Shown here: piece by piece, positions 44,160 to 53,293 of the stretch | Numbering within the stretch: position 1 is the stretch's first letter | How the letters are laid out: every line of letters starts with the position of its first letter | NCBI GenBank assembly: GCA_963729795.1 | Contig: CAVSPC010000038.1 | Coordinates: 46,648-110,647, forward strand | Direction: 5' to 3' | Length of the DNA stretch: 64,000 bases | From: CAWBBA01 sp963729795 | GTDB lineage: Bacteria; Desulfobacterota; Desulfomonilia; Desulfomonilales; Desulfomonilaceae | Position numbers and translations under genes: made by a program | Notes under the pieces: generated by a model | Databases searched by the model: none | What the model was told of the DNA's origin: nothing | Seen by the model: only the letters and a program-made list of their open reading frames with translations

Positions 44160-44489
44160 ATGTTGCGAATCAAGATCGAAGATGTCGGCCGGGCAACTTT
44201 GCCCCTTCATTCGGGAAACGAAGGATGGATCGGGGTTTCCCCTAGAGGGGACAGCTACCATGTAGTTGTTCCCGTCGACGTTCAGATAGCTCGCGGTGTG
44301 ATGGCATGCAACAGGCCGACCGACGGAACGCCATTCGGAGGTTATGTTGACTGGCTATATTTTAGATGTCCACCGTATTCGGATGAAGGTGGCGATGAGA
44401 GCCTTTCCCGGGCGGAGCAGATTCGGTCCAGCAGCGAACAACTGATCAAGTGGCTGGCTGCTCACGGGATAGAAGCCGTCATCGAATAG
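44160..44489 (+). CDS. Hypothetical protein, first gene of the hydroxylase operon
   Basis: 109 residues, soluble and mildly acidic, starting MLRIKIEDVGRATLPLHSGN. It has GWIGVSPRGDSYHVVVPVDV, a lone cysteine pair (MACNRP and FRCPPYSDEGGDE) and ends in a helix EQLIKWLAAHGIEAVIE. I recognise no family. The promoter upstream and the enzyme genes 135 nt downstream suggest a role with the molybdenum enzyme, perhaps an accessory factor. The GGYVDWLYF stretch is the most distinctive region. Confidence 0.65.
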   Translation: MLRIKIEDVGRATLPLHSGNEGWIGVSPRGDSYHVVVPVDVQIARGVMACNRPTDGTPFGGYVDWLYFRCPPYSDEGGDESLSRAEQIRSSSEQLIKWLAAHGIEAVIE

Positions 44490-44624
44490 GACATCTCAAT
44501 GTGAACGAACGCTGCGTTCGACGCGGCGGTCTCTTGCGCGGTGAAACAAGACGCCCATCTGTGTGCGTGTTCTCGGGTCTGAACACCATCAACCTTTCTT
44601 TCCCATTCACAGGAGGAAAAAGAT

Positions 44625-45512
44625 ATGCTCCTGCCAAAGTTTGACTATCACGAACCTTCGACGCTTGAAGAGGCCCTGCACTTGCTCTCAGAGTTCGGTG
44701 GCAACGCCAAAGTGCTGGCAGGCGGGACGGATCTTCTGGTCAGGATGAAACTGAAGATCGACAAGCCCGTCCACGTTATTTCCATTGCTCGTGTTCCCGG
44801 TATGGATGCCATCATCCCTCGGAATAGCCACGGAGTGACCATCGGAGCGGCCGTGACCGCAGCGAGCCTGTCACGCCATGAGCTAATGGCGGACAGATTT
44901 ACGCCGTTGTCTCTGGCCGCCGGGAAGCTGGGGGCTCCCATGATTCGGAACAGAGCTACCATCGGCGGCAACCTCGTGAACGGCCGTCCCGCAGCAGACC
45001 TTCCTCCCGCGTGCATGGTCTTAAATGCGACCGTAAAGCTAAAAAGTGCCTCGGCGGAACGCGAAGTGCCGGTAAGCGATTTCTTCCGCGGGCCGGGGGA
45101 CACTTTGATCGAGCCCAACGAGTTGATGGTATCTGTCAACATTGAGACTCCCCCTCCTTGGAGCGGCGGCAGTTACATAAAACTGGGAGCTCGCAAGACT
45201 CTTGAGATCTCAATGGTGAACGTGGCCACCATGATCACCCTGCAGGCCCCTGATGGGCCCATAGTGGATGCGCGCATCGCGCTAGGAGCTGTTGCGCCCA
45301 CGCCGGTTCGAGCTTTCGCTGCTGAAGAGTTCCTGGTTGGGCAGTATCCAACGGAAGAGTTATTCAAGAAGGCGGGTGAAGTGGGTGTTGGCATGTGCAG
45401 TCCGATTACCGATCATCGAGGGACCATGGAATATCGGTGCATGATGATTGAAGTCCTGACGAGAAAATCGCTGCAAGCGTCATTGGAGCTGGCGCGCTCC
45501 TGGAAGCCATGA
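44625..45512 (+). CDS. FAD-binding (medium) subunit, xanthine dehydrogenase family
   Basis: This subunit passes electrons between the iron-sulfur clusters and an external acceptor. It is 295 residues and starts MLLPKFDYHEPSTLEEALHLLSEF. The FAD motifs are KVLAGGTDLLVRMKLK and the IRNRATIGGNLVNGRPAADLPPA segment. The C-terminal domain has ISMVNVATMITL and ALGAVAPTPVRA. The extra [4Fe-4S] insert of 4-hydroxybenzoyl-CoA reductase HcrB is absent: no four-cysteine block follows the FAD motifs. An AGGAGG-like site precedes it. Confidence 0.92.
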   Translation: MLLPKFDYHEPSTLEEALHLLSEFGGNAKVLAGGTDLLVRMKLKIDKPVHVISIARVPGMDAIIPRNSHGVTIGAAVTAASLSRHELMADRFTPLSLAAGKLGAPMIRNRATIGGNLVNGRPAADLPPACMVLNATVKLKSASAEREVPVSDFFRGPGDTLIEPNELMVSVNIETPPPWSGGSYIKLGARKTLEISMVNVATMITLQAPDGPIVDARIALGAVAPTPVRAFAAEEFLVGQYPTEELFKKAGEVGVGMCSPITDHRGTMEYRCMMIEVLTRKSLQASLELARSWKP

Positions 45513-45555
45513 TGCGTCGCGCGCTTCGAACTTTAATTCCAGGGAGATAAACACG

Positions 45556-46038
45556 ATGAAGACTATAATCCAGTTGACCATCAACGGAGAGCTGGTTGAA
45601 GCCGCAGTAGAGCCTAACCAGACCCTTTTACAGTTCTTGCGGGAAAATTTGGGACTGACAGGGACGAAGCACGGTTGTGGCCTTGGGGATTGTGGCGCAT
45701 GCACGGTCATCCTTGACGGCATGCCTGTAAATTCGTGCCTGGTGCTTGCAGTGCAGGCGGCAGGGCGAGAGGTTCTCACCATCGAGGGATTGGCTGAGGA
45801 CGGCAGGCTGCATCCCATTCAGCAGGCATTCGTAGACAAGGGAGCCATCCAATGTGGATTTTGCACTCCAGGAATGATCTTGTCAGCCAAGGCGCTCCTG
45901 GATGCCAATCCAAAGCCGACAGAACATGAGATCCGCACAGCGATCTCCGGAAATCTTTGCCGCTGCACCGGCTACCAGAAAATTGTTGAAGCCGTGCAGG
46001 AAGCCGCGAAGACGATCGAGGGAATGGAGGTTTCCTGA
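45556..46038 (+). CDS. [2Fe-2S] (small) subunit, xanthine dehydrogenase family
   Basis: 160 residues carrying two 2Fe-2S clusters. The N-terminal plant-type cluster has the cysteines in KHGCGLGDCGACTVILDG plus NSCL; the C-terminal helical cluster has the cysteines in IQCGFCTPGMIL and GNLCRCTGYQKI. The pattern and length are those of CoxS/HcrC/XdhC-type small subunits. It ends 1 nt before the large-subunit ATG, indicating coupled translation. Confidence 0.95.
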   Translation: MKTIIQLTINGELVEAAVEPNQTLLQFLRENLGLTGTKHGCGLGDCGACTVILDGMPVNSCLVLAVQAAGREVLTIEGLAEDGRLHPIQQAFVDKGAIQCGFCTPGMILSAKALLDANPKPTEHEIRTAISGNLCRCTGYQKIVEAVQEAAKTIEGMEVS

Positions 46039-46039
46039 A

Positions 46040-48394
46040 ATGACCGAATTCCAGGTTATCAATACAAAGGCACCTAGATTGGACGCTCCTGCCAAAGCAA
46101 CCGGCCGGGCTAAATACGCTGACGACTTCAGCATGCCCGGAATGTTGTACGCTGCAATACTTCAGAGCCCTCTCCCGCACGCGAAGATCCTTCATATCGA
46201 TACTTCCAAAGCCCGAAAACTACCGGGTGTTAAAGCTGTGATCACTGCGAAAGACGTTGGATTGGTGAGATACGGGGTCTCGCCCGCCCGATACGATGAG
46301 ACTTTATTTGCTCACGAAAAAGTTCGTTACGTCGGGGATGAAATAGCCGCCGTGGCAGCGGTTGATCAGGCCACCGCTCTGGAGGCTGTCAGCCTTATAA
46401 GAGTCGATTACGAAGAGCTGCCTGCCGTGTTCGACATGTTCGAGGCCATGAAAGAAGGGGCCCCCCAGATACACACGGAATTTCCCGGCAACGTGAATGC
46501 CGAAGTTCACCAGGAGTTTGGTGATACGGAAGCTGCCCTTGCCTCGTGCGATCTCGTGGTGAATCACACTTTTCTCAACAAGCGGCAGGACGCGGCCTTT
46601 ATTGAGCCTCATTCCTGTCTGGCAGTCTTTGATCTCGACGGCAAGCTCACTCTGCAAACGTCGACACAGGTTCCACACTACGTGATGAGGACCGTGGCCA
46701 TGGTCGTTCAAATCCCGGTGGGGAACGTCAGAGTGGTCAAGCCTTACGTGGGAGGAGGATTCGGTCCCAAGTGCGAAGCGACCCCACTGGAGATGAGTTC
46801 GGCCTTCCTTGCGAAAATAACAGGCAAGCCGGTGAAGATGACCTACTCCAGAGAGCAGGTCTTCCTGCACAGTCGGGCTCGGCACCAGTTCTATGCAGAA
46901 ATGAGCCTGGGAGTGAAGAAAGACGGCACTATGGTGGCTCTCAAAAATAAGGCCGTCCTGGATGGAGGTGCGTATACTAGTTTCGGCATTGCGACGGTCT
47001 ATTACTCGGGCTCACTCCTTGGTGGACCATACAAGCTGCAAGCGATGAAATATGACGGGCATCGTGTCTATACCAACAAGCCGGCATGCGGCGCACAGAG
47101 AGGTCATGGCGGAGTGGCACACAGAGCCGCTTTCGAACAGCTTGTGGATATGACCGCGGAAAAGCTCGGCATAGATCCGGTAGAAATGCGTCTCAAGAAC
47201 ATTATGACCGCAGGGGACATGACGATCAACCAGTTGGACATGTCAAGCCTGGGCATGAAAGAGTGCGTTGAGGCCGTGCGTGACAACTCGGATTGGACTA
47301 ATAAGAAGGGGAAGCTACCGAAAGGCAAAGGAATCGGAATGGCATGCGGGTTCTTCGTCTCGGGAGCCGGCTATCCCATCTATCGGTCGGACACGTACCA
47401 TTCAACGGTAGTAATAAAGGTCAGCGAAGATGGCGGGATCGTGAATGTCCTATCCGGATCGGCAGAGATAGGTCAAGGGTCCGACACGGCCTTTGCAATG
47501 ATCGCGGCCGAGACTCTCGGCATTCCCCTCGAAAATGTGAGGATCGTCTCGGGAGATACTGACCTGAGTGTGGACCTGGGGGCTTATTCCAGCCGCCAAA
47601 CTCTCATGACGGGCCACGCGACGAAAGAAGCCGCGGAGCACGTGCGCGCCAAAATTGTCGCTTACCTGGCTGACGCAATGGAGTGCGATCCTGAGTCTAT
47701 CAGCTTCCGCAACGGAACGGTACGCTTCAACGGAGGCCCGGGTGACTTCGAGAAGATTCGTACGCAGTACATCAAGGAACATCGCGGCTGGACCGACCCC
47801 CCGTCCGGGGAGTATCTCACCTTCAAGGAAGCAGCGCGACTGGCCTACTTAAAGGGCGGAACTCTAGTGGGCACAGGAAAATACAAACCTCCCAGGCTAG
47901 GGGGAGCGTACAAGGGGGCCGCGGTTGGCACTTCACCTGCGTACGGGTGTTCAGCTCAGGTTGTGGAAGTCACTGTGGATCTTGAGACTGGGCAAGTGAC
48001 TGTAGACAACATGACAGATGCCCATGATTGCGGCCTGGCAATAAATAGGGCCTCGGTCGAGGGACAAATGCAGGGATCACTTTCCATGGGCCTGGGCGAA
48101 TGCCTTTTTGAAGAGGTAAAGTTCGATTCCCGTGGCCGTATCGTAAATGCGTCTCTTGGCGAGTACCGCATACCCACAGCTCTGGATATGCCCAATGTGA
48201 AGAGCATCATCGTGGAATCCAACGAGCCCAATGGCCCGTACGGAGCCAAAGAGGTGGGGGAAGGAGCAATTATGCCGACCATCCCTGCGATACTCAATGC
48301 CATCTACGATGCCACGGGCATCAGGGTCAACGAATTGCCCTGTACCTCGGAACGGCTCTACATGGCCCTTAGAGCCAAAAAGGAGGGAAAATAG
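46040..48394 (+). CDS. Molybdopterin-binding (large) subunit, xanthine dehydrogenase family, HcrA-like
   Basis: The 784-residue catalytic subunit starts at ATG 46040, ten bases after a GGAGG. The longer open frame overlapping the small subunit is rejected. Seen are the N-terminal ATGRAKYADDFSMPGMLYAAILQSPLPHA, the molybdopterin loop VVKPYVGGGFGPKCEATPLE, and NKPACGAQRGHGG. GSAEIGQGSDTAFAMIAAETLG follows, and the end has NGPYGAKEVGEGAIMPTIPA with the catalytic glutamate of the GEG motif. By eye it resembles 4-hydroxybenzoyl-CoA reductase large subunits, but the FAD subunit lacks the HcrB iron-sulfur insert, so the substrate could be another aromatic, heteroaromatic or aldehyde. Confidence 0.9.
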   Translation: MTEFQVINTKAPRLDAPAKATGRAKYADDFSMPGMLYAAILQSPLPHAKILHIDTSKARKLPGVKAVITAKDVGLVRYGVSPARYDETLFAHEKVRYVGDEIAAVAAVDQATALEAVSLIRVDYEELPAVFDMFEAMKEGAPQIHTEFPGNVNAEVHQEFGDTEAALASCDLVVNHTFLNKRQDAAFIEPHSCLAVFDLDGKLTLQTSTQVPHYVMRTVAMVVQIPVGNVRVVKPYVGGGFGPKCEATPLEMSSAFLAKITGKPVKMTYSREQVFLHSRARHQFYAEMSLGVKKDGTMVALKNKAVLDGGAYTSFGIATVYYSGSLLGGPYKLQAMKYDGHRVYTNKPACGAQRGHGGVAHRAAFEQLVDMTAEKLGIDPVEMRLKNIMTAGDMTINQLDMSSLGMKECVEAVRDNSDWTNKKGKLPKGKGIGMACGFFVSGAGYPIYRSDTYHSTVVIKVSEDGGIVNVLSGSAEIGQGSDTAFAMIAAETLGIPLENVRIVSGDTDLSVDLGAYSSRQTLMTGHATKEAAEHVRAKIVAYLADAMECDPESISFRNGTVRFNGGPGDFEKIRTQYIKEHRGWTDPPSGEYLTFKEAARLAYLKGGTLVGTGKYKPPRLGGAYKGAAVGTSPAYGCSAQVVEVTVDLETGQVTVDNMTDAHDCGLAINRASVEGQMQGSLSMGLGECLFEEVKFDSRGRIVNASLGEYRIPTALDMPNVKSIIVESNEPNGPYGAKEVGEGAIMPTIPAILNAIYDATGIRVNELPCTSERLYMALRAKKEGK

Positions 48395-48455
48395 GAAACA
48401 GGTTGGCCGAAATAAAGTCAACTCATCATCGGGTACGCTTGGCGAGGCTCATGAA

Positions 48456-48659
48456 TTGAGATTCATCTTCAACGGCTTTCCAGAGGACTTCGTCGGATGT
48501 GAGCTTACCATCCAGGATCTGCTCGACAGGAGCAAAGAGGACGACCCTGCTGTTATCGTCGAGGTCAACGGCAGGTTCGTCTACCGGAAGGATTTCAGCA
48601 CTCATACGATAAAAGATGGGGACAAGGTGGAGTTCATACACCCCTCCTTCGGAGGATAA
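48456..48659 (+). CDS. ThiS/MoaD-type sulfur carrier protein
   Basis: From the TTG at 48456 the frame gives 67 residues starting RFIFNGFPEDFVGCELTIQD and ending IKDGDKVEFIHPSFGG. A ubiquitin-like beta-grasp of this length with a C-terminal Gly-Gly is the mark of ThiS/MoaD carriers, which are thiocarboxylated for sulfur donation. VIVEVNGRFVYRKDF matches the ThiS-type middle. Position directly after the molybdenum enzyme suggests it feeds molybdopterin or sulfuration of the cofactor, but it could serve thiamine or tungsten-pterin; this is inference. The start lacks an ATG. Confidence 0.8.
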   Translation: MRFIFNGFPEDFVGCELTIQDLLDRSKEDDPAVIVEVNGRFVYRKDFSTHTIKDGDKVEFIHPSFGG

Positions 48660-48670
48660 AGTCCCCATCA

Positions 48671-49960
48671 TCAGAATGGCGATTTGCGCAGTATGCTTTG
48701 CTCCCTCGCCGGGCCAACCGAAACCAGCGTAACCGGGACACCGGTCAGATGTTCAATAGTCTCAACGTAGTCCCTCGCTTTCTTGGGCAGGTCGTCGAAG
48801 GAGCGGCAAGATTCCAGCGGCTTGTCCCAGCCCTTCACTTCTCTGTACTGTGGCACTAGTCTTGCCAGGTCATTGATGTCCGCAGGTATCCTGTCTATTA
48901 TCTGACCGTCGAGTTCGTACGCGGTGCAAATCTTCAGGGGAGATATGCCCGTGAGCACATCCATCTTTGTTAGCGCAATGCCGGTCAGGCCGTTTAGGCG
49001 AACACTGTGATTCACCACAACCAGATCCAACCAGCCGCAGCGACGAGGCCGCCCTGTTGTCGCCCCGAATTCCGCGCCGAGTTGTTGGATTCTTTCTCCT
49101 AAATCATCGTTTAACTCAGTAGGAAATCCGCCTTGCCCGACCCGAGTTGAATAAGCTTTTACCACTCCCCATATTTTCTCCACTGACGTAGGACTGACAC
49201 CCGACCCGCAGCAAACATTTCCCGCAACCACATTTGAGGAGGTTACAAATGGGTACGTTCCGTGATCAATGTCCAGAAGCGTCCCTTGTGCACCTTCAAA
49301 TAGCACACGGCTCCCTTCCGAGATCTTGTTGTAAAGGATGAGTCCGGTATCGGTTATGTGGGGTGCGAGCCTCTTGCCGTAATCGAGGCATTCTTCCACT
49401 ACCTGATCGAGATTCAGCTTTGGGCGCTTGAAGCGATGCTCTATCAGGAAATTCTTTTCTTCCAGCGCGGCCGCCACACGCACTCGCAAGGCGTCGGGCT
49501 TTAGAAGGTCGCCCATCCTTATCCCCACTCTGGAGGCTTTGTCCTCGTAGGCGGGACCTATTCCCCGTCCGGTGGTCCCAATCCTGGCTTTGCCTAGAAT
49601 CTCTTCACGCCCCAGGTCGATAATCTTGTGATAGGGCATAATGACGTGAGCGCGTTCAGATATGATCAATTGACGGTCATTGAGGAAGTGCCCCATCTTC
49701 TGTAATGAGTCCTTTTCCTGGAGCAGTACCCCCGGATCCACCACCATCCCGTTGGCAATGATGTTAAGAGTTTCAGGGTAGAGTATGCCCGACGGTATCA
49801 GGTGCACGATGATCTGTTCGCCGGCAACCTTCAAAGTATGTCCCGCATTGCTGCCGCCTTGGAACCGCACCACGATCTCCGCGCGGCTGGTAAGCAAATC
49901 CACGATTTTCCCTTTGCCTTCGTCGCCCCACTGCGTTCCTACTATTACGAGAGTGCTCAA
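48671..49960 (-). CDS. purA: purA, adenylosuccinate synthetase
   Basis: PurA joins IMP and aspartate with GTP in AMP synthesis. The 429-residue protein begins VIVGTQWGDEGKGKIVDLL (P-loop and catalytic Asp), then RFQGGSNAGHTL, GTTGRGIGPAYEDKASR, LFEGAQGTLLDIDHGTYPFVTSSN, TGRPRRCGWLDLV and LTKMDVLTG. Normal length. The gene is convergent with the sulfur carrier gene only 11 nt away and follows serA. Confidence 0.97.
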   Translation of the reverse strand: MSTLVIVGTQWGDEGKGKIVDLLTSRAEIVVRFQGGSNAGHTLKVAGEQIIVHLIPSGILYPETLNIIANGMVVDPGVLLQEKDSLQKMGHFLNDRQLIISERAHVIMPYHKIIDLGREEILGKARIGTTGRGIGPAYEDKASRVGIRMGDLLKPDALRVRVAAALEEKNFLIEHRFKRPKLNLDQVVEECLDYGKRLAPHITDTGLILYNKISEGSRVLFEGAQGTLLDIDHGTYPFVTSSNVVAGNVCCGSGVSPTSVEKIWGVVKAYSTRVGQGGFPTELNDDLGERIQQLGAEFGATTGRPRRCGWLDLVVVNHSVRLNGLTGIALTKMDVLTGISPLKICTAYELDGQIIDRIPADINDLARLVPQYREVKGWDKPLESCRSFDDLPKKARDYVETIEHLTGVPVTLVSVGPAREQSILRKSPF

Positions 49961-50011
49961 ATCTTCATGCCTTTCTTGTTCGTTATAAAGATAATGGTGC
50001 CCATAAGGGCG

Positions 50012-51667
50012 TCACAGGGAAACCTTGTCGCAGGTGGAATCGGCCCCTGCCCCGGCAATCGCTCCTGAATCCAGGATGACCTGCTTCACGCCAATGATTC
50101 CCTCAATACTTCGTATGCTCTCGAGCGTAACATCATCCGCGGGCGCGTCAATATTAATTATTGACATGGCCATGCCACCGACGCAGTCCCGCGATAAGTT
50201 CATCTGAGCGATGTTGATTCCCCCTGCGGCCAACGCCCCCGACATGCCTGCGATCATCCCGGGAATGTCTTTATTGTTTACTACGAGCATAGGGCCTGCC
50301 GGCACCGCTTCGGTTACGAATCCATCGATTCCTATGATACGAGGTTCATAGCCGATACGCCTGATAAGAGCGCCCTGGACGCTGTGGGACATCCCTTTAG
50401 ATGTTCCAGTCCGCAGTAACAGGGACGATCCATGCAATTCACTTTCTTCAAGCGTTGTTTCGGAAACGCGGATACCCCTGGCTTGAGCGATCATTGACGC
50501 GTTGACCTGATTCACCTCAGTGCCCTCGAAGCCGGAGAGTAGTCCGACCAGCGCGGAATTGGTGATGGGTTTCAGGTCCCATGACGCAACCTCCCCATGG
50601 TACTCTATTTCCAGCTCTATGATGCCGTTGGGAGTGAGTAGGCCGAGGAACTGCGCCAAACGCCGGGCCAGGCCGAGGTAGGGAGTTATTTTGGCAGCCT
50701 TAGCCGGGTCCATGCCGGGTAGGTTCACTGCATTTCGGACAATTCCTTTTGCCAGATAGTCGATTATTTGGTTCGCGACCGCGACCGCGACATTGATCTG
50801 AGCCTCTCCCGTAGAAGCCCCCAGATGCGGCGTGGCCACAACCCTCGGATGCATTACCAGTGGATGCTCTCCAGGAGGGCTGCTTGTATAAACATCGAGG
50901 GCCGCTGCAGAGACCTTGCCCGATTCCAATGCGTCCAAGAGAGCAGTTTCATCGATTATTCCCCCTCGAGCGCAATTGACAACAACGATCCCCTCCTTCA
51001 TTTTTCCGAAAGCAGCGGCGTCGATCATTCCGCGGGTCTCATTGCTGAGAGGCGTGTGCACTGTAATCACGTCCGAACAACTCAAGATGTCTTGCAATGA
51101 TGCCAGCTTGGCGCCGATTTGAGAGGCGGCCTCAACAGTCGTAAACGGGTCGTATCCGAGCACATTCATCTTCAAGCCTCGGGAGGCCAGTTTACTCACT
51201 ATGCTGCCGACCTTTCCCAGACCTATGACGCCGAGGGTCTTGCCGGCCATTTCGCGTCCCTGGAACTTCTTCTTCTCCCATTTTCCTTTCTTCATAGACG
51301 CCACCGCCTGGGGTATGTGACGATGGGCACACATAATGAGACTTATTGTGTGTTCCGCGGTGGCAACCGCGTTTCCCCCTGGCGTGTTCATGACGACTAT
51401 GCCCTGCCGCGTTGCCGCGGCAACGTCCACGTTGTCCAAACCGGTCCCCGCGCGACCGATCACTTTGAGTTTTGAAGCAAACTTCAGTAGGTCCGCGGTC
51501 ACCGTAGTAGCACTGCGAATGACCAGACCATCGTATGTCCCGATGATCTGCTTCAGAGCATCTGCAGACAGGCCGGTTTTGACGTCCACGTGGAAGCCTT
51601 CTTGCTTTTCCAGAAGGCCGAGTCCCTGCTGGTGGACATTGTCCGACACTAGGATATGGTAGTCCAT
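50012..51667 (-). CDS. serA: serA, D-3-phosphoglycerate dehydrogenase
   Basis: First step of serine synthesis. Starting at ATG 51667 gives 551 residues (long form with ASB and ACT domains). Seen are GLVIRSATTVTADLL, the NAD loop LGVIGLGKVGSIVSKLA, VITVHTPLSNETRGMID, VVNCARGGIIDETALLDAL and HLGASTGEAQINVAVAVANQI. The ASB domain follows, then the ACT domain beginning MLVVNNKDIPGMIAGMSGALAAGG. A short extra tail (AGAGADSTCDKVSL) follows the ACT domain. It lies in the serC-serA-purA run. Confidence 0.96.
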   Translation of the reverse strand: MDYHILVSDNVHQQGLGLLEKQEGFHVDVKTGLSADALKQIIGTYDGLVIRSATTVTADLLKFASKLKVIGRAGTGLDNVDVAAATRQGIVVMNTPGGNAVATAEHTISLIMCAHRHIPQAVASMKKGKWEKKKFQGREMAGKTLGVIGLGKVGSIVSKLASRGLKMNVLGYDPFTTVEAASQIGAKLASLQDILSCSDVITVHTPLSNETRGMIDAAAFGKMKEGIVVVNCARGGIIDETALLDALESGKVSAAALDVYTSSPPGEHPLVMHPRVVATPHLGASTGEAQINVAVAVANQIIDYLAKGIVRNAVNLPGMDPAKAAKITPYLGLARRLAQFLGLLTPNGIIELEIEYHGEVASWDLKPITNSALVGLLSGFEGTEVNQVNASMIAQARGIRVSETTLEESELHGSSLLLRTGTSKGMSHSVQGALIRRIGYEPRIIGIDGFVTEAVPAGPMLVVNNKDIPGMIAGMSGALAAGGINIAQMNLSRDCVGGMAMSIINIDAPADDVTLESIRSIEGIIGVKQVILDSGAIAGAGADSTCDKVSL

Positions 51668-51858
51668 TTCCTTGTCTCCAGGTTTTGGCCGATGCACGTG
51701 CAAGTGAGTAATACGGCAGCAGGCCAGATTACTCACCACAGTTCGCGCCGCTTCGGACGCATCTTCGTTGCCGCGATCGCCTCACCGGCGTCACGACAGA
51801 TTCCAGAAGCGTGTGGCCAAGATTAGCAGAGAAATGCTCCGCTTAGTCAAATGTGCTA

Positions 51859-52944
51859 TCAGCCATTCTTTTCAGCGAATACCTGCATAAAATCGACGAG
51901 GCTACGGACGGCGTCGATACCTACAGCATTGTAAATAGACGCGCGGCAACCACCCACCGAGCGATGCCCCTTTAAGCCCCCCAATCCGGCTTTCAATGCC
52001 TCTGCGACGAATTTCTTTTCCAGATTTTCGTCCGGCAGTCTGAATGTCACATTCATAGCCGAGCGGCTATCGGCATCCGCAGTCCCTTTGTAAAACGCGT
52101 TGCCGTCGATGAAATTGTATATCAAATCGGCCTTTTCCCGGTTGAGTCGATCCATGACTCCCAAACCGCCAATGGTCTCCTCGATCCACTTCAGCACAAG
52201 CTGAACCATGTAAATAGCCACACAGGGCGGAGTGTTGTAGAGGGAGTTCTTTTCAGAATGCGTGCTGTAACGCAACATTGTCGGAAGGTCCGAAGGGATC
52301 CTGTCCAGCATGTCATCACGTATGATGACAACCGTAACACCTGCGGGCCCAAGGTTCTTTTGCGCGCCTGCGTATATGAGACCGAAAGGAGCGGGGTCAA
52401 AAGGTCTGGATAAGATATCGGAAGACATATCCGCAACCAGCGGTACATTCCCTGCTTGGGGGAAGGACGCCCATTGAGTCCCTTCGATGGTATTGTTGGA
52501 CGTCAAATGAAGGTACGCGGCATCATTACTGACCGAAAAGTTCTTTGGGATGTAGCTGAAGTTTCGGTCCTCACTGGAAGCGATCACTTTGTGACCCTTT
52601 TGGAGAATCTGTGCTTCCTTTATGGCCTTTTTCGCCCAAGATCCGGTATTTATGTAGTCCGCGGAAGATCCGCCGGGAATAAGATTCATGGGGATCATGA
52701 AGAATTGCGAGCTTGCCCCACCCTGGAGAAAAAGGACCTTAAAAGTGTCCGGCAGCTTCAAGAGACGCTTCAGGCGCAGCACGGCATCATTGAGAACGCC
52801 TTCAAAAAGAGCCGACCGGTGACTGATCTCGGCGATGGACATCCCTGAACCTTTGAAGTCAAGGAACTCTTCCTTGACCTCTTCGAGGACCGGAAGCGGC
52901 AGCGCCGCAGGGCCAGGATTAAAGTTGCGGATTCGAACGGCCAT
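51859..52944 (-). CDS. serC: serC, phosphoserine aminotransferase
   Basis: Second serine-pathway enzyme; also acts in pyridoxal synthesis. 361 residues. It begins RIRNFNPGPAALPLPVLEEV and has SGMSIAEISHRS, VLFLQGGASSQFFMIPMN, DYINTGSWAKKAIKEA and PLVADMSSDIL. The PLP lysine is in LIYAGAQKNLGPAGVTVVIIRDD. The end has GGLKGHRSVGGCRASIYNAV. It is the first gene of the minus-strand serC-serA-purA group and sits behind a good promoter. Confidence 0.97.
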   Translation of the reverse strand: MAVRIRNFNPGPAALPLPVLEEVKEEFLDFKGSGMSIAEISHRSALFEGVLNDAVLRLKRLLKLPDTFKVLFLQGGASSQFFMIPMNLIPGGSSADYINTGSWAKKAIKEAQILQKGHKVIASSEDRNFSYIPKNFSVSNDAAYLHLTSNNTIEGTQWASFPQAGNVPLVADMSSDILSRPFDPAPFGLIYAGAQKNLGPAGVTVVIIRDDMLDRIPSDLPTMLRYSTHSEKNSLYNTPPCVAIYMVQLVLKWIEETIGGLGVMDRLNREKADLIYNFIDGNAFYKGTADADSRSAMNVTFRLPDENLEKKFVAEALKAGLGGLKGHRSVGGCRASIYNAVGIDAVRSLVDFMQVFAEKNG

Positions 52945-52999
52945 TTCTTTTAACCTCCTACCCTAGACGAGACGTGGAAGCGGTTCAAACAAACGTCAT

Positions 53000-53028
53000 A
53001 ATGTAGCGCAGGGTCCGGATCAATTCAA
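53000..53028 (-). promoter_or_regulatory. Sigma70-type promoter of serC
   Basis: On the minus strand TTGAAT (53028-53023) and TACATT (53005-53000) are exactly 17 nt apart. Transcription would start about 45-50 nt before the serC ATG at 52944. Confidence 0.5.
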
Positions 53029-53051
53029 CACAAATTGCCCTTTCATAGAAA

Positions 53052-53160
53052 GACTTCAATTTTCAGTGGGAAAGTCTCATTAAACCTGTGGGGTGGCCTT
53101 TCCAGTCCGCCGAATCCAAAACAAGAAATCGCAGGCCGGAGCACCTGCACGTAAGTGAAA
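53052..53160. repeat. Second copy of the AAAGT-TCATTAAA intergenic repeat
   Basis: 53052-53110 resembles 17151-17205: both have TTCA-rich starts, GGGAAAGT followed by CTCATTAAA or GTCATTAAA, CTGTGGG and a TTCCAG segment. The downstream AGGCCGGAGCACCTGC also recalls the repeat cluster near 17290. No gene. Confidence 0.55.
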
Positions 53161-53293
53161 GGTTAACTTCCAACCGGAATCTGTTGCCGGGTGTCAAGAA
53201 AGACCGAGACGTACATACGGATAATTTACGTGATATGATTGTCAAAAGAACGGGCCAACAAAGCAGGGTAGTCGCTCTAAAGGAGATCAAATA

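Noticed and set aside
45902..46039. Longer start for the molybdenum subunit
   Set aside because: It overlaps the small subunit and adds basic non-family residues; the ATG at 46040 has a GGAGG site.
44625..48394. Canonical 4-hydroxybenzoyl-CoA reductase
   Set aside because: The medium subunit lacks the four-cysteine insert for the extra 4Fe-4S cluster, so only family-level naming is safe.
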